DNA from: Reticulitermes speratus
Lineage: Eukaryota > Arthropoda > Insecta > Blattodea > Rhinotermitidae
Length of the DNA stretch: 64,000 nucleotides
Direction of reading: 5' to 3'
Assembly (NCBI GenBank): GCA_021186555.1
Contig: JAJKFL010000005.1
Span: 43,643,635 to 43,707,634 of the forward strand
Positions 11,873 through 21,063 of this stretch are shown here, piece after piece; positions within the stretch are counted from its first letter, which is position 1, and every line of letters begins with the position of its first letter. The position numbers and the translations under genes are program-made. A model generated the notes under the pieces. The model did no database searches. It was not told where the DNA came from and saw only the letters and a list, made by a program, of their open reading frames with translations.

Positions 11873-12100
11873 AAAGGTAAAGGTAAAGCAATCCCATTAC
11901 AGGCCTGGACAGGCCCTTTGGGTTCCAGGAGGTTGAGGCTCCCAGATTTCTAGACAATCGGCACATGAAGGTGATAAGGTTGTCAGCCCTACACACCGGC
12001 CGCCTTTACCTCCCAGGAAATACTCCTGGTACTCATTTCTGTTAAAGGCTGAGTCGACCCCAGGGCCATAGTGCGACCGAAAGGATTATGTCAATGAAAA
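11873..12100 (-). mobile_element. SINE-B, head-truncated
   Basis: The body is nearly identical to the 9831-10142 copy as far as TATGTCAATGAAAA at about 12100, where it stops before the tRNA-like head. It sits inside the decayed satellite; the flanking phrase ACACAGGAAATATAA appears on both sides (about 11860-11875 and 12099-12114) and is a plausible target-site duplication. Confidence 0.8.
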
Positions 12101-12476
12101 CACAGGAAATATAACACGCAAAATATATCACATATTGAGGTTACTGTAACATTTAAGGCATATCACATAAGAATGTTAAGAGTGGAGCATGAATGAGCCT
12201 ACATCTCGTAGAACAAATCATAGCAATGGTTACAACAACAATCATATGAAATACATCCTGTAAAGCGGATCTTTTTCCGCGTATTGTTGAATTACATAGC
12301 TTCAACTGAAGCAGTTTCGAATGTAGAGGCTGTGGCCTGTTGCAGGTTATATACTATCCTAGCATTTCACACTGTTGACACCGTGCATCTTCGTCATATT
12401 AAATTAAGTTATAAACCAACCGATGCACACTAAAACCACTTTTTAAGTAGCTTTATTATAAAATTGTTAAAATTGT

Positions 12477-12518
12477 ACCCCTACACGTGTTTCGATCCTA
12501 GGATCATCGTCAGGGGGG
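12477..12518 (-). ncRNA. Hammerhead-ribozyme-like core (mirror copy)
   Basis: This is the exact mirror of the core at 12694-12735, transcribed from the other strand of the palindrome. All core positions listed for that copy are preserved. A transcript across the whole palindrome on either strand contains one sense and one antisense core, which would pair with each other rather than fold as ribozymes. Confidence 0.5.
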
Positions 12519-12693
12519 TTTATTGCTAAAAGCTACAGTCACTTCAACACATGATTTAAAATATTCTATCTGCACTTTGAAACATAAGTTAAAATCTTAG
12601 AGAATCCTTTTACAAGATTTTAACTTATGTTTCAAAGTGCAGATAGAATATTTTAAATCATGTGTTGAAGTGACTGTAGCTTTTAGCAATAAA

Positions 12694-12735
12694 CCCCCCT
12701 GACGATGATCCTAGGATCGAAACACGTGTAGGGGT
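12694..12735 (+). ncRNA. Hammerhead-ribozyme-like core, GUA triplet
   Basis: The order is that of a type-I hammerhead. Stem I 5' strand is CCCC (12695-12698). Then come CUGACGA (12699-12705), one extra U (12706), stem II GATC (12707-12710) with GATC (12715-12718) around a CTAG loop, GAAA (12719-12722), stem III C15.2 and A15.1 pairing with GU (12728-12729) across an ACGT loop, A17 (12730), and stem I 3' strand GGGG (12731-12734). Known hammerheads have CUGANGA, GAAA and UH in these positions. The extra base before stem II departs from the textbook consensus, and no cleavage activity can be claimed from sequence alone. Confidence 0.55.
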
Positions 12736-12816
12736 ACAATTTTAACAATTTTATAATAAAGCTACTTAAAAAGTGGTTTTAGTGTGCATCGGTTGGTTTA
12801 TAACTTAATTTAATAT

Positions 12817-13336
12817 CCTAGCATTGTCTGAAAGGGCCCAAGAAGAGCACAATAAAACTCAGGCGTGAGAGTCAAGTCCAAGGATCATGGACGTATGAAG
12901 GAATTACTCGTGTTTCAGGTAAATTTTTGTCTATGTCCGAAAATGATGAAAACGAGGCTTTGTGTTCTCGCTGTGCCCATGCTTCATCATTTTGGCTACG
13001 AACGGGGAAAACTGGTGACAACCTACAGAGCCTCGAAGCGAGAAGACTCCAGACTAATTGCGGATGTGATGTCTCACGATATAACATGTCGTTGCGGTTT
13101 CGCGAGAGACATCTCCCGCGTCCACCTTGCCGCTCCACTTCAATTGTCACCTGGGAAACCCCTCACTGACGTCACGCTGCCGTTAAGTTCCTTGACCTGC
13201 CACAGCCTGTGTCGTAATACCAATTCCGCAACATTATGTACAACTGCCGTTTCATAGTTTCGCTAATATAATTTTCTGTGGATTATGACTTCTAAAGATG
13301 AAGACGACACAGTATGCTCTGGCCACAATGTCTATG
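12817..13336. other. Unassigned sequence
   Basis: A 130-codon frame on the plus strand (12865-13257) and overlapping frames on both strands share a GC-richer patch at 12990-13200. I recognise no domain and no splice structure. Confidence 0.45.
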
Positions 13337-13397
13337 GTAGGTTAGGTTAGGTTAGTTTAGGTTAGGTTACGGCGAGGTTAGGCTAGGTTAGGTTAGG
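13337..13397 (+). repeat. Interstitial TTAGG-type array
   Basis: About eleven imperfect copies of GGTTA (the TTAGG telomere unit of most insects) lie here, interrupted by TTTAGG and CGGCGAGG. The array is short and degenerate, so it is interstitial, not a chromosome end. GGTTAGGTTAGG runs are also common inside insect genomes for unknown reasons. Confidence 0.8.
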
Positions 13398-13771
13398 ACA
13401 GTTACATTTGGTTATTCAAGCAGTAAGACGGACAATGTGGCCAGTTCACAAGTAGTTTCGACCGTCCGCTCACTGTCATATGAATTCCAAGTCATCTTAC
13501 GACTGACGGTCTATTTAGCCCACAAAAAACAATTTAATAAAATCGCATTCCGACTAGTTACACAGTATCGTAAATCAATACATTTCATATCGATCTCTAT
13601 CGAGGGTCTTGACCACAACTTATGTCTGAATTTCGAGTATTAGGCATTTTTGACGACTTTGGACAATTCGTCTGACGAGAACACATGTTACGTCCGCGTC
13701 ACGCGTTGGAACTAATCTATATACAACTCCAATTCTGTAGCCAAAAACGGGCTGTGTTACTTCTTTAAGTA
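13398..13771. other. Unassigned sequence
   Basis: Nothing recognised. Confidence 0.5.
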
Positions 13772-13779
13772 GGCTAATA

Positions 13780-13944
13780 CAGGGGTACACAAATCCCGGG
13801 CGTCAGGTAGAAAGGATGACTAAACTTAGTACAGTTTCGCCTAATATTTTTGGGCCCTCCATGTGAAACTCGCTTCATGTCACACTTCTGGCGCCTAGAA
13901 TTTTGAGGTGGCTCCTAGAATTTTGGAAAATTTGTGTATCCCTG
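13780..13944. mobile_element. hAT-like MITE, family H1 (165 bp)
   Basis: The left end CAGGGGTACACAAAT and right end ATTTGTGTATCCCTG are inverted repeats with one mismatch. The flanks GGCTAATA (13772-13779) and GGTTAATA (13945-13952) form an 8-bp target-site duplication with one difference. Length, CAGGG end and 8-bp duplication are all typical of non-autonomous hAT elements. Relatives lie at 36530-36680, 44103-44255 and 49845-49997. Confidence 0.85.
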
Positions 13945-14279
13945 GGTTAATAAATGGTTTTTACTGTTTCTAAAAATATTTAAAACTTCTGTAACTGTAA
14001 GCTTATTTTCTCATCACCAAATACCGAGATTTTTAAAGTCTGAAGTTAATGTAGTGTTTTTGGGTTATTAGACAGTGTAGCCTGTTATGTCAGACGGGTA
14101 CCAATGTTTCGAAGAAACATACTGCCTCCAAATTCTTAGTATAAATGTTGTAGTTCATATAAAAGGATGTCAGTCCCTATTACCTTTTTCTTTAAAATCA
14201 CTGAAATTATGAAAGGGGCAAAGCTGTGGGAACGAGAAAGTTAGGTGATTTATTGTGGGGCAGTCTGTAGTGTGATGGT

Positions 14280-14975
14280 CCAGCGATCAGCTTCCACTTC
14301 CGTCTGAGGAACCACTGTGTTGCCATTGTACAGCGGTGGAATGGTCGCTATGCTGCCACAGTATAATGATGAGCTTGTCATAATCAATGGATTGCCAAAG
14401 TACAGACAGAGAATGGTCAAAACCATCATGCTGCCCGAGAACAAGGAAAACTGGCCAGAATTACTGTGCTGCTACAGTACAGCGAGGTAACAACTTCACT
14501 CTGTAACATGCCTTGAGGGTACAGGAGGGGACGGGGGTGAATAGATGCATAGTTCTACTCTTTCTTTCACCTCGGCTCTGGGGATCGGTCATTAACGCCA
14601 CGCCCCAGCCGCTTTACCCCCGGGAAAAGGATCCGGTACCCATTTTAGACGACGCTCGGTAAGCCTCGGGACCGGTTGAGACGGATGTGGAAAATTTCGA
14701 CCCCACCGGGTATCGAACCCCGAACTGTCCAGCGAGTTTCTACACCGACTACGATATTCCGTCTCCTTACAGTACAGCGGCCACTGGTCATAATTACTGT
14801 GTTGCCAGACTGAATCTTGGGACTGGTAATAAACTTTGTGTCCCCGAGGTAATCGGAAGGTAGTCCCAAGAAAACAGGGACTGTACTCAATAAATATCAT
14901 TATTTCATTATAGCCGCTGTGTCACCATAGTACAACGTGAGACTGGTCACAACCAATGTGCTACTCGAGAGCTTC
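14280..14975. repeat. Decayed satellite, period about 38 bp, split by a SINE-C
   Basis: Units of the type ACTGGTCATAATCACTGTG, TTGCCACAGTACAGCGAG recur at about 14310, 14341, 14374, 14412 and 14450 and, beyond the SINE-C, at 14783, 14818, 14905 and 14941. Spacings are 31-40 bp. Divergence is high. The ORFs on the minus strand here follow the repeat and are not genes. Confidence 0.65.
14505..14767 (-). mobile_element. SINE-C copy
   Basis: Minus strand: GGAGACGGAATATCGTAGTC, GGTGTAGAAACTC, GGACAGTTCGGGGTTCGATA (head), then CCACATCCGTCTCAACCGG, GGTACCGGATCCTTTTCCC, GGGGGTAAAGCGGCTGGGGC and the AAAGAAAGAGTAGAA block. All SINE-C landmarks are in order. It is inserted in the decayed 38-bp satellite. 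Confidence 0.85.
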
Positions 14976-15175
14976 GGCCATCTTGTCGTCCTCTATGTTA
15001 TCAATATATTATGGCGAACTAACTATAATGCGTGCATCATGCAATATCAAACTAGTCAGAATGGTGTGTTAGGTAGCTAGCTATCAGTGGCATAGAAGAC
15101 AGGTCTAGGGCACCCCTTATAATTATTAGCGATATTACTCCTAGATGCGAGACTTCAGTCTTCCGCCGCGACGCA

Positions 15176-15367
15176 GTTGAGGTCTTCGATCTTCTGGTAT
15201 GTTACGCGGCGTAGGTTGGCAGATGGTTACAGACGTTACGCGATAACCCTCTCTATCCCTTTTCCAACTGCTTGATATTTGAATATGGGACGGATAATTT
15301 GTCCCGAAACGTCGATAACCAATCACCAACCTACGCAGCGTAACATCCGTGAAGATCGAAGACGTCA
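15176..15367. mobile_element. Foldback element, class-2 core
   Basis: The arms TTGAGGTCTTCGATCTTCTG, GTATGTTACGCGGCGTAGG, TTGG and their inverse at 15325-15367 pair with a few mismatches. The centre holds a ribozyme-like phrase on the plus strand: TTGAATA (15279-15285), GGGAC (15287-15291) pairing with GTCCC (15301-15305), GAAAC, GTCG, ATA (to 15317). CUGANGA is degraded to TTGAATA. Confidence 0.55.
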
Positions 15368-15390
15368 ATTACTTCTAGATCTCATAACGG

Positions 15391-16906
15391 GGATACACAA
15401 TACTGCTTTCTGTCAGAAGAAGGAAAACCAGTCCGAAAAACCCCCCCGACAAATTTTGGTTATCTGAAAGTTTGAGGCCCCTTGGACTTACGCGCCGCAG
15501 GGTCTGCGGGGGGTCTTATCTATGCTACTGCTAGTTAATCATAATCACAACTTGGCTAAGAAGCAATTTAAGTTAACGACGGCGGAAAGCAGGCAGAAAT
15601 GTGTTCAAATAGCTTCTAATGTCTCGTTCCCATGGTCTAGATGGCACCACACGCTCCAGTGCTGCGGAGAAAGGACGACCATTCGATACACTGCCCGTTC
15701 CTGGATGAAAGTGTCTGTCCACAGTGGACCGCAACACACAATGACTGGCGTGTGAGCTGTTATGTAACAAGTCTTCACACTCTCAACCAGCTCTAATTCC
15801 TTCCTTAGCAACAAATTTCCTATAATGTATTTTAATATTATCCCATGTAAGTGTGAGTGTTATGTGATGCCATGAATACACAAGTCTGAGTGCATCCCGC
15901 AGTCACATCGGCGGCCACCTTACGTTCCAGCCTACATGCTTCCATCCCAAGTGTAAACGTCCTTCAAAAAATTTCGCTAAAAATTTGTGTTCAGGAAAAA
16001 AAAAAAAACTGAGCCAGCTGATGATGATAAAGATGGGACCGGAAAAGCTGGTTCAATCGGTAGCGCTTCTGACTTGTACTGGGGAGGTCACCAGTTTGAA
16101 TTGCGGCCGAAATACCTCCTATTCAGATTGAGGATTTTCATGCTTTTTTTGTCCCTTCGTGGAAATATGGGGTAGTACCTTCACTAGACAACGACCATTT
16201 TCTTCTAAATCTTTTCCATTTCATTATTTGCCAATCATTTCTTAATCGCCACCATAAATCCTGATAAACTGATCGAGCAGTTAAATAAGCCACAAATATT
16301 TCTACAAACTCCGATATAGCGCCACTCTTTTTGCGCCGCAATTTGTGGCGATATATCGAGGGCGGCGCTAAATCCAAACAATGTATATTTAATAGGGAAT
16401 TTTTGTTCACAGACTGTTATAACTTTAAGTGAGGGTGGCGCTATACCGGGGGGGGGGGGGCGCTATGTCGAAGTTTGATTGCATTCCTAAATAAGATAAA
16501 GGTAAATACAATGCTATTTGCGCTGTAACATGAAGTGAAAGCACATGACACAGAGGGAACTAAGGACAGATACATGCTGACTTCCAAAGGAACGGCGAAT
16601 AATCCAGACTTTGGTCTAGCAGGCGGACACCAATCTCAGCGGAACAAACTGCTCCTATTTAAGGGTTCACAGAATAAGTCCAAGTTTGATTCTTCAGTGT
16701 CAACATACACCTACAACATTTAAAAGGCGCCCTAACAAATATTACAATATGATGAAACCGGCGTCGTAAAAATCTGAAAAGCAAAGTGGGCAGTTTTGTC
16801 AAAACAGTAACAAGAACAGTCTGCTCGCTTTTCAGGAGCCTTCTAATAAATGCTTATAACAAGAATTTACTGCATCTACTATCCTGCAAATGATCCACTC
16901 TACATG
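15391..16906. other. Unassigned sequence
   Basis: At about 16045-16115 there is a tRNA-like phrase (TGGTTCAATCGGTAGCGC, then CCAGTTTGAATTGCGGC) that may head another decayed SINE. A G12 run lies at about 16449-16460 in a sequence saying GGCGCTAT repeatedly (16430-16470). Nothing else is recognised. Confidence 0.4.
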
Positions 16907-16920
16907 GCAAAGCTACCAAT

Positions 16921-17180
16921 TTTTTTCAACGGCTCGACAGTCCCTTGGGGGCCTAGACCGCCTCACTTTTCGAGGCTTCACGATCACACTCATTTTAGAC
17001 ATACCACATTCGGTAGGACTCCTCTGGACGAGGGACCAGCTCGTCGCAGAGACCTCTACCTGACAACACACAACACTCACAAGAGACAGACATCCATGCC
17101 CCCGGCGGGATGCAACCCACAATCCTAGTAAGCGAGCGGCCGCAGACACACGCCTTAGAACTCACGGCCACTGGGATCGG
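16921..17180 (-). mobile_element. SINE-A with 13-bp target-site duplication
   Basis: The short form of SINE-A: poly-T at 16919-16926, tail from GGCTCGACAG (16931) and tRNA-like head ending at 17180. CAAAGCTACCAAT is repeated at 16908-16920 and 17181-17193. Confidence 0.9.
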
Positions 17181-17394
17181 CAAAGCTACCAATAATTAAG
17201 TAAATTATTACTACATCCTAATTGTTATTATAATACAACTATTTTGCCGCATAGCGATTTTACCGATTAGCAGCCATACAGCCGACAATAAGCCAGGTCG
17301 ACAAACTTACAACAAATATACTTGGGAAGATTTCCCTACGGCGCTATATTCGAGCACTGCCTTTCTAAAACTAGGAATATTTTATATATATAAA

Positions 17395-17580
17395 AGTGAA
17401 GGTAAATTTCATCCTAGAACAGGCCATTAAGGTCCAGAGAGGGAGTAGAAGTATAGATCCACTCTTTCTTTAACCTCGGCGCCAGATGGGGGTGGGTGGT
17501 CAACGTCACGCCCCGGCCTCTTTATCCCCAGAAAAGAGACCCGGTGCCCAAACCCGACTATCTTCGACAAAAAATACCCT
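17395..17580 (-). mobile_element. SINE-C, head-truncated
   Basis: The minus-strand 3' half of SINE-C: the GAAAGAGTGGATC block, GCGCCGAGGTTAAAG, CCACCCACCCCCATCTGG, GGGGCGTGACGTTGACC and GGGCACCGGGTCTC, ending near GTATTTTTTGTCG at 17575. The tRNA-like head is missing. Confidence 0.8.
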
Positions 17581-17935
17581 TACAGGGTATGTAAAGGAAA
17601 GTTGAGTACAAGGTCTTATACGCGTTGGTCTCAGGAACGCATCCCTAGCGAATGCGGATGGGTGGCTGTGTTTGTGCGATTTGTCCCAAACTGAGAGTAG
17701 GTCTATACGTTGGATTTGTCAGATAAAATACAGAGTTTTATATCGACGCGAAATTTGGAGGCCCCATTTTTTATTTATACCTATAAACAATGTGGGCCTA
17801 CAGCATGCCCGACCCATATTTCAACAATGAATACTGCATCTTGGCCTACCCTGAAGAAGGAAGTAGTAATCGCATTCGAAATGTCGGCAACTACTCACCA
17901 ACTTATACGGCGTTATATTCCTTTAAACTTGAATC
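17581..17935. other. Unassigned sequence
   Basis: Nothing recognised. The 125-codon frame at 17710-18087 runs into the next foldback element and has no recognisable domain. Confidence 0.5.
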
Positions 17936-18105
17936 TTCGACAAATCACAAGATTAAAACCAACATATGCCCTGTATTTTCATATACAGAGTCAATTGCCC
18001 CTACATAAGATTCGGCTTCAAGAAGCCATCATCAGGGGGTCCCAAGTGACTCTGTGTATGAAAATACAGTGCATACGTTGGTTTTAATCTTGTGATTTGT
18101 TATCA
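17936..18105. mobile_element. Foldback element with hammerhead-like core
   Basis: The arms are about 17941-17992 and 18047-18100: ATCACAAGATTAAAACCAAC, ATGC, CTGTATTTTCAT, ACAGAGTCA, paired with their inverse. The terminal module (AACCAAC, then ATGCAC, inverse at 18071-18085) is shared with the 12.4-, 8.8- and 26.7-kb elements. The loop region 17997-18040 is the ribozyme-like core described next. Confidence 0.75.
17997..18040 (-). ncRNA. Hammerhead-ribozyme-like core, GUA triplet
   Basis: Minus strand, reading down from 18039: CCCC (18039-18036), CUGAUGA (18035-18029), extra U (18028), GGCUUC (18027-18022), UU loop, GAAGCC (18019-18014), GAAUC (18013-18009), UUAU loop, GUA (18004-18002), GGGG (18001-17998). 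Stem I is CCCC/GGGG and stem II is six perfect pairs. The GAAA element has become GAAU, which changes A15.1 and should weaken or abolish activity. Stem II is unrelated in sequence to the 12.7-kb copy, yet still pairs. Confidence 0.6.
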
Positions 18106-18144
18106 TGATGCACGGTGAATATGATGTGAAACTTGAATATTCGA

Positions 18145-20140
18145 CATTACCATAGTTGCCACTTGCCACTGTAACAGTTTCTCTATAGCTTCATGCAGGG
18201 CTTTAGGACTACAGGTCCGGCTGCTACAGTCACTACTTGACCAATGACAGACGGTATCTCCATATACTGTACCAACTGTCCTTCCACTAGTTTTTCCATT
18301 TGCCATTGTATGACATATTCTGTGTATTTCCATACGCTATACCAATTGTCCTTCCACTAGATTTTCCACTTGCCACTGTGACATATTCTGTGTATTTCCA
18401 TACGCTATACCAATTGTCCTTCCACTAGATTTTCCACTTGCCACTGTGACATATTCTGTGTATTTCCATACGCTATACCAATTGTCCTTCCACTAGATTT
18501 TCCACTTGCCACTGTGACATATTCTGTGTATTTCCATACGCTATACCAATTGTCCTTCCACTAGATTTTCCACTTGCCACTGTGACATATTCTGTGTATT
18601 TCCATACGCTATACCAATTGTCCTTCCACTAGATTTTCCACTTGCCACTGTGACATATTCTGTGTATTTCCATACGCTATACCAATTGTCCTTCCACTAG
18701 ATTTTCCACTTGCCACTGTGACATATTCTGTGTATTTCCATACGCTATACCAATTGTCCTTCCACTAGATTTTCCACTTGCCACTGTGACATATTCTGTG
18801 TATTTCCATACGCTATACCAATTGTCCTTCCACTAGATTTTCCACTTGCCACTGTGACATATTCTGTGTATTTCCATACGCTATACCAATTGTCCTTCCA
18901 CTAGATTTTCCACTTGCCACTGTGACATATTCTGTGTATCTCCATACGCTATACCAATTGCCCTTCCACTAGATTTTACACTTGCCACTGTGACATATTC
19001 TGTGTATCTCCATACGCTATACCAATTGTCCTTCCACTAGATTTTCCACTTGCCACTGTGACATATTCTGTGTATTTCCATACGCTATACCAATTGTCCT
19101 TCCACTAGATTTTCCACTTGCCACTGTGACATATTCTGTGTATTTCCATACGCTATACCAATTGTCCTTCCACTAGATTTTCCACTTGCCACTGTGACAT
19201 ATTCTGTGTATTTCCATACGCTATACCAATTGTCCTTCCACTAGATTTTCCACTTGCCACTGTGACATATTCTGTGTATTTCCATACGCTATACCAATTG
19301 TCCTTCCACTAGATTTTCCACTTGCCACTGTGACATATTCTGTGTATTTCCATACGCTATACCAATTGTCCTTCCACTAGATTTTCCACTTGCCACTGTG
19401 ACATATTCTGTGTATCTCCATACGCTATACCAATTGCCCTTCCACTAGATTTTACACTTGCCACTGTGACATATTCTGTGTATCTCCATACGCTATACCA
19501 ATTGCCCTTCCACTAGATTTTCCACTTGCCACTGTGACATATTCTGTGTATCTCCATACGCTATACCAATTGCCCTTCCACTAGATTTTCCACTTGCCAC
19601 TGTGACATATTCTGTGTATCTCCATACGCTATACCAATTGCCCTTCCACTAGATTTTCCACTTGCCACTGTGACATATTCTGTGTATCTCCATACGCTAT
19701 ACCAATTGCCCTTCCACTAGATTTTCCACTTGCCACTGTGACATATTCTGTGTATCTCCATACGCTATACCAATTGCCCTTCCACTAGATTTTCCACTTG
19801 CCACTGTGACATATTCTGTGTATCTCCATACGCTATACCAATTGCCCTTCCACTAGATTTTCACTTGCCACTGTGACATAGGCCTATTCTGTGTATCTCT
19901 ATGCAAATCCAATCACATCAATTATTTATTAGTGGAGTCAAACTCTACATAAGGCTGTGTCTGCTTAACACCAGGTGCATTTCCATGCGCGGTACCAAAT
20001 ATCCCGCTACTAGAATCTCCAATTGTCACTGTGGCATACTCTGTGTATCTCCAGGCACAGTATCAAATATCCAGCTACCAGAGTGGCCACTTGGCACAAT
20101 GCCATATGCTGTGTATTTCCAAGCACCGTATCAAATTTCC
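18145..20140. repeat. Satellite array, 68-bp unit, about 24 good copies
   Basis: The unit runs CATACGCTATACCAATTGTC, CTTCCACTAG, ATTTTCCACTTGCCACTG, TGACATATTCTGTGTATTTC. Start-to-start distance is 68 bp (for example 18361 to 18429). Copies from about 18270 to 19880 are nearly identical; both edges (18145-18265 and 19970-20140) hold strongly diverged copies, the usual picture of a homogenised core with decayed margins. Two variants, TGTCC with TATTTCC and TGCCC with TATCTCC, are arranged in blocks. A private variant, TTTTACAC for TTTTCCAC, occurs at 18973 and 19449, 476 bp (7 units) apart. No open frame or promoter is evident. Confidence 0.95.
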
Positions 20141-20740
20141 AGGTAACACACTCGATAATCAAAGATGAGGAAAAGCGGTACAACTATTACGTAACGTGTA
20201 AAGTACAAACTTTTCTCAAGTTATTATTTTCCACAAAATTCACGAGTGCTGCATTCCCTTCCAACCTTATACCTGTTATTCGTCCATTTCAGTTACACTA
20301 TTATTTTGACGTCACAGCTCGAAAAATCGACACGTCTGAAACATAATTAACAATTTATATCAGCCCTCTACTTGTGCCTACACCCTGCTCCTTAGATACA
20401 AAGTACATATGATACAGTACGACGGAACGCAAATGTTGGATAACTTCTTTGTCACAAAAGAGAGAACAGACTGGGGAGTGGAGAGACATCAGGTACACGA
20501 CTTGGTGCGTCATTTTCTAGCATGGAAGTCATCCAGGGCCGCCGCAATGCACATTAACCTGGGTGTTCAAGGAAAGAGTCCCTAAATATACAATGGATTG
20601 TAACTTTTGTAAGCCCTCGTAAAAAAATAAAGCTTCCATTAAGAGGAATAGTGATTTGAAACAAGGACCGCAGAATTTTGATACGGGTAACAAAAATGTT
20701 GCAACTTTGAACTTCGAAAATACCTTACTATATTTCTGAA
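20141..20740. other. Unassigned sequence
   Basis: Nothing recognised beyond short chance frames. Confidence 0.5.
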
Positions 20741-20741
20741 G

Positions 20742-21063
20742 AGTCGACCTCGGTGGACTAGTGGTTAGCGTGCTCGCCACTGGACCCAAGTTTCGCGGGT
20801 TTTTAGGGTGATAAAAATCATAGATTTACGGCATGTAAAAGAACCTTCGGGAATGAAGAAGAATCAGTAGTGTCCGTAAGCTAAATTCAAGCGGCTGTTT
20901 CTCACCCAAGTCTCCTGACTGACTGCCAGATGGCTGTGACAGTCACATCAGGATCGAGTTGAAAAGCGCGGCCAGTCAGCCGGTCCCTGACTGCCGCAAA
21001 TGCACAAAGACCTCGTAACCTCGGAAAGAGGAGGCCTAAGCCCATATAGGGCTGTCGAGCCAT
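20742..21063 (+). mobile_element. SINE-F: a different tRNA head joined to the SINE-A tail
   Basis: The head CGGTGGACTAGTGGTTAGCG, TGCTCGCC (20752-20779) resembles the A-box half of a tRNA unlike the SINE-A, B, C or D heads. The body runs through CTGACTGACTGCCAGATGG and GTCACATCAGGATCGAG. The last 40 bp (GAGGAGGCCTAAGCCC, ATATAGGGCTGTCGAGCCAT, to 21062) is the same tail as in SINE-A. A second, minus-strand member lies at 42690-43067. Confidence 0.8.

Larger units (their letters stand above)
10160..12290. repeat. Decayed satellite, period about 54 bp, invaded by SINEs
   Basis: A phrase of the type ATGAACTACATCTCGTAAA, then GATCACATGGAACTGGTAAA, then GAATGTC recurs through the region with many substitutions. 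Successive anchors at about 11126, 11180, 11231 and 11289 are 54, 51 and 58 bp apart. Similar units occur at 10320-10750 and 11460-11870, and again to about 12270. SINE-C and SINE-B copies interrupt the array. The 74-codon frame 11712-11936 runs through these units and is not a gene. Confidence 0.65.
12396..12816. mobile_element. Perfect 203-bp palindromic foldback element
   Basis: Bases 12396-12598 and 12614-12816 are exact reverse complements in my base-by-base reading, with a 15-bp loop (12599-12613). The arm order from outside in is: ATATTAAATTAAG, the terminal module AACCAACCGATGCACAC, an AT-rich spacer, a hammerhead-like core, then a 60-bp segment to the loop. No open frame of note. The absence of differences means a recent inversion-duplication, gene conversion between arms, or an assembly fold; the sequence alone cannot separate these. 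Confidence 0.85.

Noticed and set aside
12865-13257. 130-codon frame as a gene
   Set aside because: Competing frames exist on both strands over the same GC-richer patch and none has a recognisable motif.
13337-13397. Chromosome end
   Set aside because: The TTAGG run is 60 bp and degenerate, with unique sequence and transposons on both sides.
18145-20140. CRISPR-like regular repeats
   Set aside because: The 68-bp units are directly adjacent without unique spacers, and the DNA is animal nuclear. It is a satellite.
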